A DNA stretch of 64,000 bases from JALHST01 sp038316335 (GCA_038316335.1 JBBQAM010000001.1:261373-325372), one strand, 5' to 3'; positions 28,775 through 38,440 are shown, counted from the stretch's first letter. Numbers and translations are program-made. The notes: generated by a model from the letters alone, not told the origin.

Positions 28775-30139
28775 ATGAGCTCACGACGAGATTTTATCAA
28801 AAAAACAGCCATTGCCGGCACAGGTGCGGCCCTGGCTCCGAACATTTCATTTGGTTTTAAAACCTTTGCAGGGGAAAAGCTAAAACTAGGGTTTATCGGA
28901 GTAGGACTCCGTGGGACCTCGCATTTGGAAAATGCCATAGCGAGAAACGACGTGGAAGTGACTGCGATTTGCGATATTGATCCTGTTAGGATCGATCTTG
29001 TCCTTAAGCTGCTCGCCGATAAGGGAAAACGAAAACCGAATACCTATGGCAAGAATGAGAAGGACTATCTAAACCTATTGTCTGACAAGGACGTCGACGC
29101 CGTGCTTATCGCCACCCCATGGTTATGGCATACAAAAATGGCCGTAGACGGGATGAAGGCCGGGAAGTACACCGCCGTGGAGGTTTCTGCCTCCCAGACG
29201 ATTGAGGAGTGCTGGGACCTGGTAAATACACACGAACAAACGGGAACCCACTTAATGTTCCTTGAGAATGTATGTTTTAGAAGAGACATCATGGCCGTAC
29301 TTAATATGGTGAAACAAGATGTCTTCGGGGAGCTGTTACATTTCAGATGCGGTTATCAGCATGACCTTCGTGGGGTGAAACTCAACGATGGGAAGACCGC
29401 CTATGGGAAGGGGGCCGAATTTGGGGAAAAGGGAATCTCGGAGGCCAAGTGGCGTACCGAGCACTCTATTTACAGGAACGGGGATACCTATCCCACCCAT
29501 GGCATGGGTCCGATTGCTGTGATGTGCGATATCAATCGGGGCAATAGGTTCATGAGTATGACATCACATGCTACGAAGGCTTTAGGTCTTCATAGGTATA
29601 TCGTGAACGTTGCGGGCGAGAATCACCCGAATGCCAAGGTTAAATTCAGGCAAGGCGACATCATTACCTCGACGATTGAAACCGCAAGTAATGAAACCAT
29701 TATCGTAACCCATGACACCAATTCCCCTAGACCTTATTCCCTAGGGTTTCGTGTACAGGGGGCCAATGGTCTTTGGGAGGTAGATGGCAACCGGATCTAT
29801 ATCGAAGGGAAATCGGAAAAAGACGACCAATGGGATGACGCTACCGCATGGATTAAAAAATATGACCATCCCATCTGGCAAAAATATGGCGAGGACGCCA
29901 CGGGTGCGGGGCATGGAGGAATGGATTATTTTGTCATGAAAGCCTTTGTTGAATCGGCGATTCGGAATATCGCACCCCCAATAGATGCGTATGATGCCGC
30001 AGCTTGGAGCGCCATAACCCCTTTATCGGAAGCTTCCATAGAAAACAATGGGGAGCCTCAGGAGTTTCCAGACTTCACAAGAGGGCAATGGATTAGGCGA
30101 AAGCCCTATGAGTGGATGAAATCGGAATATAAAATTTAG
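28775..30139 (+). CDS. Tat-exported GH109-family protein (NAD-dependent glycosidase, alpha-GalNAcase type)
   Basis: A 454-residue protein with a twin-arginine signal (SSRRDFIKKTAIAGTGAAL) and the NAD-binding motif GFIGVGLRG. The catalytic region carries EVSASQTIEECWDLV instead of the EKP of ordinary dehydrogenases. The run of GH109 motifs is strong: LENVCFRRD, CGYQHDLRGV, RTEHSIYRNGDTYPTHGMG, DINRGNRFMS and GAGHGGMDYF. GH109 enzymes cleave alpha-N-acetylgalactosaminides by an NAD-dependent oxidation-elimination-hydration mechanism in the periplasm. It is followed 213 bp later by a DeoR-type repressor gene on the same strand. The family assignment is firm; the natural substrate is inferred. 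Confidence 0.87.
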   Translation: MSSRRDFIKKTAIAGTGAALAPNISFGFKTFAGEKLKLGFIGVGLRGTSHLENAIARNDVEVTAICDIDPVRIDLVLKLLADKGKRKPNTYGKNEKDYLNLLSDKDVDAVLIATPWLWHTKMAVDGMKAGKYTAVEVSASQTIEECWDLVNTHEQTGTHLMFLENVCFRRDIMAVLNMVKQDVFGELLHFRCGYQHDLRGVKLNDGKTAYGKGAEFGEKGISEAKWRTEHSIYRNGDTYPTHGMGPIAVMCDINRGNRFMSMTSHATKALGLHRYIVNVAGENHPNAKVKFRQGDIITSTIETASNETIIVTHDTNSPRPYSLGFRVQGANGLWEVDGNRIYIEGKSEKDDQWDDATAWIKKYDHPIWQKYGEDATGAGHGGMDYFVMKAFVESAIRNIAPPIDAYDAAAWSAITPLSEASIENNGEPQEFPDFTRGQWIRRKPYEWMKSEYKI

Positions 30140-30352
30140 GCTTAAACGAGGCAGGAAATAGATGCGCTTTTTTATTCTTTAAATTGAAGTATTCCTAACG
30201 AATCACTTGGTAACGTGTTACAGGTACATCCGAGAAAACCGGTACCAATTTATGCGGTCATTCGTGAAAGGAAAATTATGAATGAAAATTTTAAGGCAAA
30301 GTGAACAGGAATCGGGATATTTTAATCAAAATTTACTTATTTCTTTAAGAGC

Positions 30353-31114
30353 ATGAGGAAAGCAGCTGCACGTAGATCAAAAATACTTGAGATTCTTGAT
30401 GATTTCGGTCAGGTAAATGTAAATACCCTGAGTAGGGAAATGGAGGTCAGTGAGGTTACCATCAGGAATGACTTGGATAAATTAGAAAAGAGCAAACTTC
30501 TTGTGAGGGCACATGGGGGCGCTTTTAAAACCAACAACATTGCATTGGCGGTAAGCGAAAAAAAGAATATCAATCATGATTTGAAACGGTTAATCGGCAA
30601 AAAAGCAATTTCACTCATAGCGAACAATGATTCTATTATCCTTGATTCAGGGACAACCACTTTCGAGATTTCCAATAATCTAAAAGGCTTTGAAAAATTA
30701 ACGGTAATAAGTAACGCCTTGGATATCGTAAATAATCTTTCGAAATATAAAAATTTGCAAGTCTATATGCCCGGTGGTTTTCTTAGGGAGTTTTCAATGT
30801 CTTTGGTGGGCCCCATGGCGGAACGGAATTTAAAACAGCTGTATTGTAAAAAAGTTTTTCTTGGCATCGATGGAATAAAACCGGACGTCGGGGTTTTTAC
30901 CCACCATATGGAGGAAGCCTATTTAAATCAAATTATGATCGATATTGCCGAAGAGGTAATTGTCGTCGCAGATTCCTCGAAATTTAAAAAAAGCGGACTT
31001 GCATTCATTGCGGACTTCCAAAAAATCGACATCGTCGTAACGGATGCGCATATTGAAAAAGAAACTATTGCCATGTTGGAGCGGAACAATGTCAAGGTCA
31101 TTATTGCGGAGTAA
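30353..31114 (+). CDS. DeoR/AgaR-family transcriptional repressor
   Basis: A 253-residue paralog of the regulator at 3968. The N-terminal helix-turn-helix reads RRSKILEILDDFGQVNV, VSEVTIRNDLDKLE and VRAHGGA; the C-terminal effector domain carries LDSGTTTFE, SNALDIVNN, PGGFLREFSMSLVGP and VADSSKF. It probably represses the two GH109-like genes through the paired sites at 28465-28571 and may act on the whole locus. The stop codon lies within a 12-bp perfect palindrome, AAACACGTGTTT (31113-31124), and the gene converges with the 31204 operon. Confidence 0.9.
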   Translation: MRKAAARRSKILEILDDFGQVNVNTLSREMEVSEVTIRNDLDKLEKSKLLVRAHGGAFKTNNIALAVSEKKNINHDLKRLIGKKAISLIANNDSIILDSGTTTFEISNNLKGFEKLTVISNALDIVNNLSKYKNLQVYMPGGFLREFSMSLVGPMAERNLKQLYCKKVFLGIDGIKPDVGVFTHHMEEAYLNQIMIDIAEEVIVVADSSKFKKSGLAFIADFQKIDIVVTDAHIEKETIAMLERNNVKVIIAE

Positions 31115-31203
31115 ACACGTGTTTGGTCTTTTCGGGCGCCGTCCCCTGCAACCGACTCAGGTTAAATTACTATTTTGAAAATTGCATACAGCTGTTATTG
31201 CCG

Positions 31204-33060
31204 CTATTTTGAGTAGGCAGCTGAAATTTCATAATTCTTGCCTGGCACTACCGTTACAAATGCATATTCCAATCCTTTTGTCGACTTGAAGGTATATGGG
31301 ACATTCTTGCCGGCTATTGTGATTGATTTAATTTTCCTACCATCAAAATCCGCAGGAATCATAAAAGAAAGTCCATTACTATGTTTTAAGGATGAATTCA
31401 GGAGGAATGATAGGTGATTGTTCGACCAGCTTATTTTGGTAAACGAAGCTTCATCTTTCATTTTAAGAAATTCGAGCAGCTGCTTTGCTGTCCAAACTGG
31501 AATTCCATTTTGTGTTGCATAGGCAATCATTCTTAGCAGTGGTTCCTTTGAAAAATGATACTCATTATTATGTGCTTTGATACTGATGATATCATATATT
31601 TGATCATTCAAGCTTCTATCCATTAATCCTTTAAAGCTGTAAAAAAAGTCGTCCGGAGCATTACTTTCCATATATTGTTGATCGTAAATTGCATTAAAAC
31701 GCTGGTATACGTTTATCGTTTTCCCTTTAGAATTTGCAAATTTCATTGCCAACCCACTTCCCATATAATTTCCTTGATTTATGCCTAGGGGACCGAGAAA
31801 GTGTTCTCCTTGATTTGAATTTATATCGTAATGGGCATAATTTGCATCCATTTCGATGCCATGATGCGCTTCAATTTGTGCCTGGGCGGCAAAGTTTTGG
31901 GTTTCATCTACATTCTTACCGGGCCACACAAACCAATGATTCACATTGGTACGAAGTGTTAAGCCATATTTTGATTTGATTTGCTTTTTTATATCGCCTA
32001 ATACACTGTCCATACGGTTCCATGTAGGATTTTTGGCTTCTTTGGTGTCATCAGGATGTGCCGCAATTTCGAATCCCTTTGCACTCCATTTGTCAACCCA
32101 CTTTTTAGAGACTTTGTCGACGTCCTTGATGTAAATAGTCATCTTGGCACCCATAGAATCAATGTCCCTGAATTGTGGCTCAAAATCATTTTCATTATTA
32201 TCCTCACCATCGTTGTCTAAAACAACAAGGCATTTTAATGAATCAGGGAAATACCAAAAATGAGGCAATGGTTTTGCATTATGATTCAAACTTTCAATAC
32301 AATGTGATAAGAATGCCATTTGTTGATCAGCTTGATTGAGGGTGTTTTTCGAAGTATCGACCCAACCATCTGTAAATAAATCCATTGCCCTGAGACCAAG
32401 GATCCCGTCTTTTTCGATACCAGCAAATAAAGGATTTCCCTGTCGGGTATATACAATGCTTTTTGGCAGGTTATAAAGAAAAGCGATGCCATGACCCTTA
32501 CCATAGGTATGGCTCACCACTCCGGGGGAACCCGTATTAGAAGCTATGTCGGCAAAAATAGTGGCAATGCTTTTGGCACTTGAAAGGGCGTATATATCGC
32601 TGTTTCCGTGAAATTGCATCGCTTCGGAAGTGATCCCTTTGCCTTGATCTGTACTTGGATCAATGTCAATATAGCCCCCATCATAATTCGCTCCTTTGGG
32701 GGTTATTCCAAATAATCTTGAAAGTGTTGTGTCGGGTCGGAAGGCAATTAGATTTCCGCCATCGCTCACATATTTTTCGATTAATTTTTTTGAAGAAGCG
32801 TCTATTTGACATTTCGGGAGAATGACCAAATCAAAATGCGCGAGATAGGATGAATTTATTTTCCCGCTTTTCAGCGAATCGATGATAAACTCGTTATATC
32901 CTTCGGCCTTCAGTATCTCGGCGGTATACAAGCCAAAATCGATATTTGAAGCAAGAATAAGTATGGGGAATTTAGTAGTATTCTGTGTGCAACTCAAAGC
33001 TTGGATTAAATAGATGAATGAGGCTACATAGATCACTTTTTGAAAAATAGATGGCTTCAT
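31204..33060 (-). CDS. Lipoprotein with GATase-like N-terminus and polysaccharide-deacetylase-like C-terminal half
   Basis: From ATG 33060 the protein has 618 residues and a lipoprotein signal (lipobox QALSC). An in-frame ATG at 33096 would overlap the upstream stop as ATGA and add 12 basic residues, so the true start is uncertain. Residues about 30-250 look like a class I glutamine-amidotransferase-like fold (FPILILASN, FDLVILPKCQ, YVSDGGNLIAFRP). The middle resembles a NodB/polysaccharide-deacetylase barrel: LVVLDNDGEDNN, GAKMTIYI, KGFEIAAHPDD and NHWFVWPG. A small beta domain ends it. Similar fusions exist in Bacteroidota without a defined substrate. It is the last gene of the four-gene operon. 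Confidence 0.6.
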   Translation of the reverse strand: MKPSIFQKVIYVASFIYLIQALSCTQNTTKFPILILASNIDFGLYTAEILKAEGYNEFIIDSLKSGKINSSYLAHFDLVILPKCQIDASSKKLIEKYVSDGGNLIAFRPDTTLSRLFGITPKGANYDGGYIDIDPSTDQGKGITSEAMQFHGNSDIYALSSAKSIATIFADIASNTGSPGVVSHTYGKGHGIAFLYNLPKSIVYTRQGNPLFAGIEKDGILGLRAMDLFTDGWVDTSKNTLNQADQQMAFLSHCIESLNHNAKPLPHFWYFPDSLKCLVVLDNDGEDNNENDFEPQFRDIDSMGAKMTIYIKDVDKVSKKWVDKWSAKGFEIAAHPDDTKEAKNPTWNRMDSVLGDIKKQIKSKYGLTLRTNVNHWFVWPGKNVDETQNFAAQAQIEAHHGIEMDANYAHYDINSNQGEHFLGPLGINQGNYMGSGLAMKFANSKGKTINVYQRFNAIYDQQYMESNAPDDFFYSFKGLMDRSLNDQIYDIISIKAHNNEYHFSKEPLLRMIAYATQNGIPVWTAKQLLEFLKMKDEASFTKISWSNNHLSFLLNSSLKHSNGLSFMIPADFDGRKIKSITIAGKNVPYTFKSTKGLEYAFVTVVPGKNYEISAAYSK

Positions 33061-33092
33061 TCTTTTTACTAAAAATTTGCGTTTTCGTAGTA

Positions 33093-34469
33093 TCATAATT
33101 TATGCGCAGTCGCTTCGTTGGCAATCTTGAGGTACAGCTCCCTGGCTTTTTTATAACGTGCTTGTACTACATCCAGGTCTTTCGTAAAATAGTGGTTCCA
33201 TTCCCCCCCAGGGGAGGTATGCTCTATCATAGTATCGATCCATTTTACAAAGAATAGGGCATCTTCGGAACTTGTTCTCACGGGTTTATCGTCTATTGTA
33301 ACATAGACCGGGGAGGTATGTGTTTGATGGCTTCCTTTGGTGTCCATTCGCCGCGCACACAACCAGCCACTTTGGGCAAATGGCACGTTCGCCTTTAAAA
33401 TTATGGTTTCTCCAGATTTCGCTGTGCCGTCTAGTTTGGCAACCACCTTTCCATTCTGCACCAATTCAAGGCTTCCGGTTAGGGGCTCATTTGAAGTCCA
33501 TTTTACTTCAACCGCCACAGACTCTTCCTTTTTAAACCGGATATCGTCCCCTGGTTGGTAGTCGCCGTTTACCTTTAGATCTATAAACTCGCGATGCCCA
33601 TTGCGTGCGACTACGGTCTTGCCATCCCGTATTCCTTCGATCCATTTTCGATAGGTAAAAGGTCCTTTTACCCGTACATATGTCAATAAAGAGCCGAATG
33701 GTTCGAAATTGTTACAGGGATAATCCGTTCCGGCCGCTATCCCAAGCCTGAAACCGCAATTGAGAAATTTATAATACGCATTGATTGTGGCATTGGCATT
33801 ATACGTGCCGTTGTTCTCCAAGGTGGCGCTATAAACATCCTCCGAAATAAAATCCACCATGCCCAAAGCGATTTCCGTTACGTGTTCAATCGGTATGCAA
33901 CAGTTTAAATTATTCTGGATTTCGTCGTTCAGGTATTGTAAATGACAGAAACCTACGATTGCATTTTGTTGCCTTCCATACGCTAATATAGTATGTGTCG
34001 ATTCGTTCCATATCTGACGGCCCTCTTGTAAACCAAGGAGGACAAGGTGTCCTCCAAGTGCCTTGTGTTCAAAAGTAGTACCATAGGGATCCCAATGCCA
34101 TTCGGCATCCCAATGTATCGTTCGCCCTTGAATTGATTGGGATGCATCTTTCCCGGTTATCTTGAGTAAATCCTTTTCAGAGAATTTTACTTCGGCATCC
34201 CCCATGTCGGCTAATACCGAAATCACATCAAGATCATTAACCTGCATCATTTCAACCAATTTATTTTCGGGAAGTACGTCTTCTGTGGGCCCGCCACAAT
34301 CACGATGTACATGAATGTCCCCAGAAAACCAATTTGGGGGTTCGGGTCGCTGAGTAACCATTCCCAGTTCTGTTCTACTAGTTGAAGTGCCCTTGTTTGT
34401 TTGGGATTGGCAGCTATACGAAAAAGCGCTCATCGCTAAAATTAGGATCGTTGTAGTGTTTATCTTCAT
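33093..34469 (-). CDS. CehA/McbA-type PHP-domain metallohydrolase, lipoprotein
   Basis: The start at 34469 opens a lipoprotein signal (lipobox FSYSC, Cys20) and gives 458 residues; an earlier ATG at 34544 adds a non-signal extension. The PHP metal-binding core is recognisable: GDIHVHRDCGGPTED, VISVLADMGDAEVK, IVGFCHLQYL and GIAAGTDYPCNN. The C-terminal 130 residues look like a beta-sandwich. CehA/McbA relatives hydrolyse phosphoester or carbamate bonds; in polysaccharide loci members occur without known substrate. It sits between the GH30-like gene (119 bp) and the deacetylase-like gene (overlap or 32 bp, depending on the start chosen). Confidence 0.75.
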   Translation of the reverse strand: MKINTTTILILAMSAFSYSCQSQTNKGTSTSRTELGMVTQRPEPPNWFSGDIHVHRDCGGPTEDVLPENKLVEMMQVNDLDVISVLADMGDAEVKFSEKDLLKITGKDASQSIQGRTIHWDAEWHWDPYGTTFEHKALGGHLVLLGLQEGRQIWNESTHTILAYGRQQNAIVGFCHLQYLNDEIQNNLNCCIPIEHVTEIALGMVDFISEDVYSATLENNGTYNANATINAYYKFLNCGFRLGIAAGTDYPCNNFEPFGSLLTYVRVKGPFTYRKWIEGIRDGKTVVARNGHREFIDLKVNGDYQPGDDIRFKKEESVAVEVKWTSNEPLTGSLELVQNGKVVAKLDGTAKSGETIILKANVPFAQSGWLCARRMDTKGSHQTHTSPVYVTIDDKPVRTSSEDALFFVKWIDTMIEHTSPGGEWNHYFTKDLDVVQARYKKARELYLKIANEATAHKL

Positions 34470-34588
34470 TTTATATTTTTCGATGCTTTGGTACGTTTGG
34501 CCCATCCATTCTTTAAAACTCAAACTATGATTGCACCGTATCACAATCTGAATTGGTACATTTTTGCTTTGGTTCCGGTTTTCGGTGT

Positions 34589-36097
34589 CTAATTTTCTTT
34601 TTTACTGGTGAACGTAAATGTGGATTTAGCGGGCAACACGACCTGAAATCGGGCATCGTCACCCAAGATGATCTCCTTGGTTGTTCTAAGGTCTTCATCG
34701 GGAGTCGTGTAAAACATCTTTAAACTGTTGATCGATTTGAGATTTTCCAACTTTCCAACAATGGTAAGACGCTCCTTACTATCATTGCGACCAACAATCA
34801 CCAACTGTGCATTGGGATTACGAAAGGCACTAAAAAGAAGGCTGTCGTTTTTAGTTATTGTCGCTATACGAGTGGCACCGGGCTTTACAAATTTGAAAAT
34901 CTGCGCAAATTCAAAGAATTGCTTCCTTGGGGTCCAGCTTTTCGTCGATGCAATATATTCAATCAAGGGCTTGCCTTCTTCACCGATCCAAAAAACCCAG
35001 TCATTCGGGGGTGTACTCCCATTATTATTTCGTCGGGAATGTTGATAGACACAGTCAAATCCATCCCAAAAGATATAGGCTTTGGCATCGTCACTTAGCT
35101 GACCAAACAAATTGCCGATACCTGCCATTTCCGTAACCCAGAAAGATTTGTTTACAGTGGTGGCGTTGCCGACTATTTTTTTATAATTTGTTGCATTCCT
35201 ATTATAATCATGTACCCCCCAATAAGCAATTTTATTCATTGTATATGGGTCTTTTATCAGCGCATCCAAACACTCAACAAACAATTGATCACCTCCGGCA
35301 TCGGGTACTATAAACCGAAGATCTCCCATCCCGATCGTGTCAAGCTTTTCTGCAAGTTTTTTAACGATGCGGGCAAATTGAACAGCATTGGGAATATTCG
35401 GACCTTCAACGATTCCGTCAGGATGTTCGGCGTTTTTAGTTGTGGAAATAATATCCGTTTCATTCATGGGTGAAACCAATGAAAACTGAACGTTCGCAGT
35501 ATGACGTGCATAATAGAGCAAGGCAGCAATGGTTTCAACGAATTCATCCTCCATTGCAGGACGAATCGAATAGTCTGTATCACCCATCCATGATTTTTTC
35601 GCATTCGGCGCTGCGAGGGGATCGGCACTTGGAGGCCCGCCCATTAAACTGATTATCAAACCATCAGTGATTCCTTTCTGATTGAGATAGCGCAAGGTAT
35701 TCCAAACCCCTTCAAATCTTGTGCTTGAGAAGATTTTGTTATAATAATTCCAGTTGAAATTGTTTGGATCAGTATCATCGTTCACCAGTTCCCAATCCAT
35801 TTCTTCGATTACGGCCCGGAAGATGGTAGCTCCTAGTGAATCAACGAGCATATCGATCGCTGGTTTCACTACATCGCTATTTTGATATTCGCCATCATAC
35901 CACCATGCCGTGTTAATGTTTACCCCAAAGCCATCGATCTTCTGGAATTGGTGTGCGCCATCGATTTCCAAATCGATCGCTCTTTTGTCATTGTTTGTTT
36001 GGCAGCTATTTAATAGTACGCCAAAAGATAGTGCAACAAGTTTTGCAATTGTTTTTATCCCCCTTTTTTTAGATAGAACGTTCAAACTTCCAAACAT
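34589..36097 (-). CDS. GH30/GH5-like glycoside hydrolase, lipoprotein
   Basis: A 502-residue lipoprotein (lipobox LLNSC, Cys32). The barrel begins with FQKIDGFGVNINTAWW, the classic GH30 opening (QxxxGFG). The putative acid/base Glu lies in SPMNETD (E213) and the putative nucleophile in FWVTEMAG (E323), 110 residues apart as expected for clan GH-A. A C-terminal beta-sandwich follows (about 410-502), as in GH30 enzymes. It probably cleaves a beta-linked polysaccharide such as a galactan or glucan at the cell surface, but specificity cannot be read. Its start lies 9 bp after the preceding gene. Confidence 0.82.
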   Translation of the reverse strand: MFGSLNVLSKKRGIKTIAKLVALSFGVLLNSCQTNNDKRAIDLEIDGAHQFQKIDGFGVNINTAWWYDGEYQNSDVVKPAIDMLVDSLGATIFRAVIEEMDWELVNDDTDPNNFNWNYYNKIFSSTRFEGVWNTLRYLNQKGITDGLIISLMGGPPSADPLAAPNAKKSWMGDTDYSIRPAMEDEFVETIAALLYYARHTANVQFSLVSPMNETDIISTTKNAEHPDGIVEGPNIPNAVQFARIVKKLAEKLDTIGMGDLRFIVPDAGGDQLFVECLDALIKDPYTMNKIAYWGVHDYNRNATNYKKIVGNATTVNKSFWVTEMAGIGNLFGQLSDDAKAYIFWDGFDCVYQHSRRNNNGSTPPNDWVFWIGEEGKPLIEYIASTKSWTPRKQFFEFAQIFKFVKPGATRIATITKNDSLLFSAFRNPNAQLVIVGRNDSKERLTIVGKLENLKSINSLKMFYTTPDEDLRTTKEIILGDDARFQVVLPAKSTFTFTSKKEN

Positions 36098-36106
36098 GTT
36101 CGAATA

Positions 36107-37717
36107 TTAGATACCTGAAACAACTACATTTCCTGAATGCACCCTGTTTAAAATGATCGCATAATCCCCATTCTCTAAATTTCGTAACGTATAGCCTTCA
36201 GTAACGTTGTTTGATGAAAAGATTTCAGATCCATTTACGGTGACTGCCGTTGGCTTAAAAGTGAGTCGTACATATTCTTTGCCAACCTCATTGGTTGCTG
36301 TATATAGCACCTTTTTGGATTCATAGACAACATTTTTCAAAACCCCCACGGAGTACAAAATATGGTTTTCCCCAGGAGGTGCCCAATCAGGTATCGCTGC
36401 AAAGACATGATAAAACATGCGTGGGCCTTCGCCGTAGCAATCAGACCACCAACTTTCGACATTTTCACTCACTGGACTTTCGTAGGCCATCCCATTAGCG
36501 TCATTGCTGTACGTTACCCAATTTAAGGAACGGTAGGCCTTTTCTTTATACGCTTTATCTCCAGAAACGGCATACCAGCGAGCACATGCTGCGGCGTATC
36601 TTGCGGTTTGGTAATCCATTTTGGGCAGAAATTCATCTTGCTCACCCACTAGGTTTGCGCCCCATTGTGTGGAAGGTTCCCCTTTATAAGTACGGTCAAT
36701 AAAATATTTTTCCGTCCATGCGATCATATTTGGGATATCGGTCTTCCAATTCAGATCAAATTCCGGGTGATCTAGAATATACAATTTTGTATTACTAGCG
36801 CTCATATTGCTTCGGTAGGTATTGCTGTTAATATTCGTATCGGTGTGACCATCCGTCCAGTAACCGGTTTCCATCGGAAAATTTAGCATAAAGTCACGAA
36901 CTTTGACAATTACGGATTTGTATTTCGAAACGTTTCCAAGGTTTGCATCGATCAAATTAGTGAGCAAATCATATGCACCAATCCAGTTGGCCCCATACTG
37001 GGAAGTAATGGCTCCTGACTTCATATTAACACGGTATGGCCATACAGACTTGGTTGCTGAGCCTGTGCGCGCATTTTCGGCCAATACATTCGCCACATTG
37101 AGGGCAGCATGAAGATATTTTTCTTCCCCAAAATATTGATACATTCTATAATATGCCAATCCCATATCAGCGGCGTGATCAACCTGTATCTCATGGAGTG
37201 CCAATCTTTCGGTAAAACCGCGAAAATCAAGATCGCCTGCATTCGTTGTGGTATACGGAAAATTTGGCCAGGCAAAATCTGCCGGACTTGTACCATGTTC
37301 AATTGTGTAATCTATAAGGTTCTTGACGATGGTCATTACACTTTCGTCTCCTGTATATGCATAATAGAGACGAGCAGATTCAAACCAATTCGGAATTTTT
37401 TCGCCAACATCGTTCATCCATTTACTTGGAACCCCAAAATTTTGATTGCTGTAGCCACAAGAAAAGTAATATTCTGGATAGGAGGTCCCTGGGTAATTTG
37501 GGACGCCGTTCTTAATAAAATTCCATCTTTGATGAAGGAATACATCATAGGCCTTCGACTGAGGAACGATCCACGAAATGATCTTATGATCATCATCTAA
37601 AACCACCTCATGCTCGTTTATTTTTTGAGCATGTACTATATGCCTATGGATATCCTTTTGAGCATAAAGCATTGTAACGAAGACTCCATAAAATAAACAG
37701 AATAGGATTTTTTTCAT
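36107..37717 (-). CDS. Exported (alpha/alpha)-barrel protein, possible glycosidase or epimerase
   Basis: A 536-residue protein with a signal peptide (residues 1-19, ending MLYAQ). Most of it is helical with repeating helix-pair character and aromatic or acidic clusters: FSCGYSNQNFGVPSKWMND, NWFESARLYYAYTGD, DHAADMGLAYYRMYQYFG, WIGAYDLLTNL, QTARYAAACARWYAVSGD and CYGEGPRMFYHVFA. About 80 C-terminal residues form a beta domain. I do not recognise a named family; six-hairpin glycosidases and D-glucuronyl C5-epimerase-like proteins share this appearance. It is the first gene of the operon with the GH30-like enzyme 9 bp downstream. Confidence 0.6.
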   Translation of the reverse strand: MKKILFCLFYGVFVTMLYAQKDIHRHIVHAQKINEHEVVLDDDHKIISWIVPQSKAYDVFLHQRWNFIKNGVPNYPGTSYPEYYFSCGYSNQNFGVPSKWMNDVGEKIPNWFESARLYYAYTGDESVMTIVKNLIDYTIEHGTSPADFAWPNFPYTTTNAGDLDFRGFTERLALHEIQVDHAADMGLAYYRMYQYFGEEKYLHAALNVANVLAENARTGSATKSVWPYRVNMKSGAITSQYGANWIGAYDLLTNLIDANLGNVSKYKSVIVKVRDFMLNFPMETGYWTDGHTDTNINSNTYRSNMSASNTKLYILDHPEFDLNWKTDIPNMIAWTEKYFIDRTYKGEPSTQWGANLVGEQDEFLPKMDYQTARYAAACARWYAVSGDKAYKEKAYRSLNWVTYSNDANGMAYESPVSENVESWWSDCYGEGPRMFYHVFAAIPDWAPPGENHILYSVGVLKNVVYESKKVLYTATNEVGKEYVRLTFKPTAVTVNGSEIFSSNNVTEGYTLRNLENGDYAIILNRVHSGNVVVSGI

Positions 37718-38116
37718 CGGTTACTTATTTTGCGGCAGGGGATATTTTGTCATGAGCAGAGAGATCCAAAGCTCCAATATCCTTATCAATTGCGCTTACC
37801 TTCGGAAAGGTACATCATTTACCATGTTTTTTATATCGGAACAGCGAAGCCTTGGTATGGCGAGTGCCCCTTTTTTTCACAACTTGATCACATGTTGCTT
37901 CGGCACTTGAGTACTATATTTTGATGGATTCACTGCAGTCAAAGCTGCACCTTACTGCATAGTATCAATGATATCAAATATTGAATTATTTGTTTCGTTT
38001 TGCCTTTAATATGAACGGTTAAAAAGCAATCCCGATAGCGAACAGAATGCAGGCTACTCGCAAATGAAGGGTATATTATACTTTAAAATAGTTGTGGTAT
38101 ACGCCTTCTTATCGCT
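37718..38116. other. Gene-free stretch upstream of the 36107 operon
   Basis: Nearly 400 bp without a defensible gene. It should contain the promoter of the four-gene operon (reading left) and the 3' end of the EthD gene. I see no hairpin with a T-run and no clear operator. Confidence 0.3.
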
Positions 38117-38440
38117 TTAAATCATTACTTCGCTAATTTGAACGACCGGTTCAATATTCGTGAAATTGGGTAAATCTGCCATAATTTTTTCGGCATTCGG
38201 ACCAAACGAATTCTGAAATGCATCGATGGAAGCAAAATATAAATTTCCCATTGCCGCGTAGGCTGCAGGAGATCCAGGCGCACCTCCCCCAAGACCTTTT
38301 TCAACGGTTGCAGCCTTCATAGCATTTCCTAATAATTGCTTAACCAAAGACACATGTTGGTTGCAATAATAGTCCATATTGAAATGTTTGCCATCTCCGT
38401 TAGGATACAAAACACTTACTTTAATCATACCTTTTTCCAT
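38117..38440 (-). CDS. EthD-domain small protein
   Basis: A 107-residue single-domain protein of the dimeric alpha/beta-barrel type. MIKVSVLYPNGDGKHFNMDYY, HVSLVKQLLG and a final block PNFTNIEPVVQISEV match EthD proteins, in which a Tyr-Tyr-x-x-H-like segment lines the pocket. The start could also be the internal ATG at 38428. EthD proteins often accompany oxidative catabolic enzymes, but the function is unresolved. It is a monocistronic gene in a gene-sparse area. Confidence 0.8.
   Translation of the reverse strand: MEKGMIKVSVLYPNGDGKHFNMDYYCNQHVSLVKQLLGNAMKAATVEKGLGGGAPGSPAAYAAMGNLYFASIDAFQNSFGPNAEKIMADLPNFTNIEPVVQISEVMI

Noticed and set aside
31113..31124. AAACACGTGTTT palindrome at the end of the DeoR gene
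   Set aside because: It includes the stop codon and lies between convergent genes without a T-run, so neither operator nor terminator is supported.
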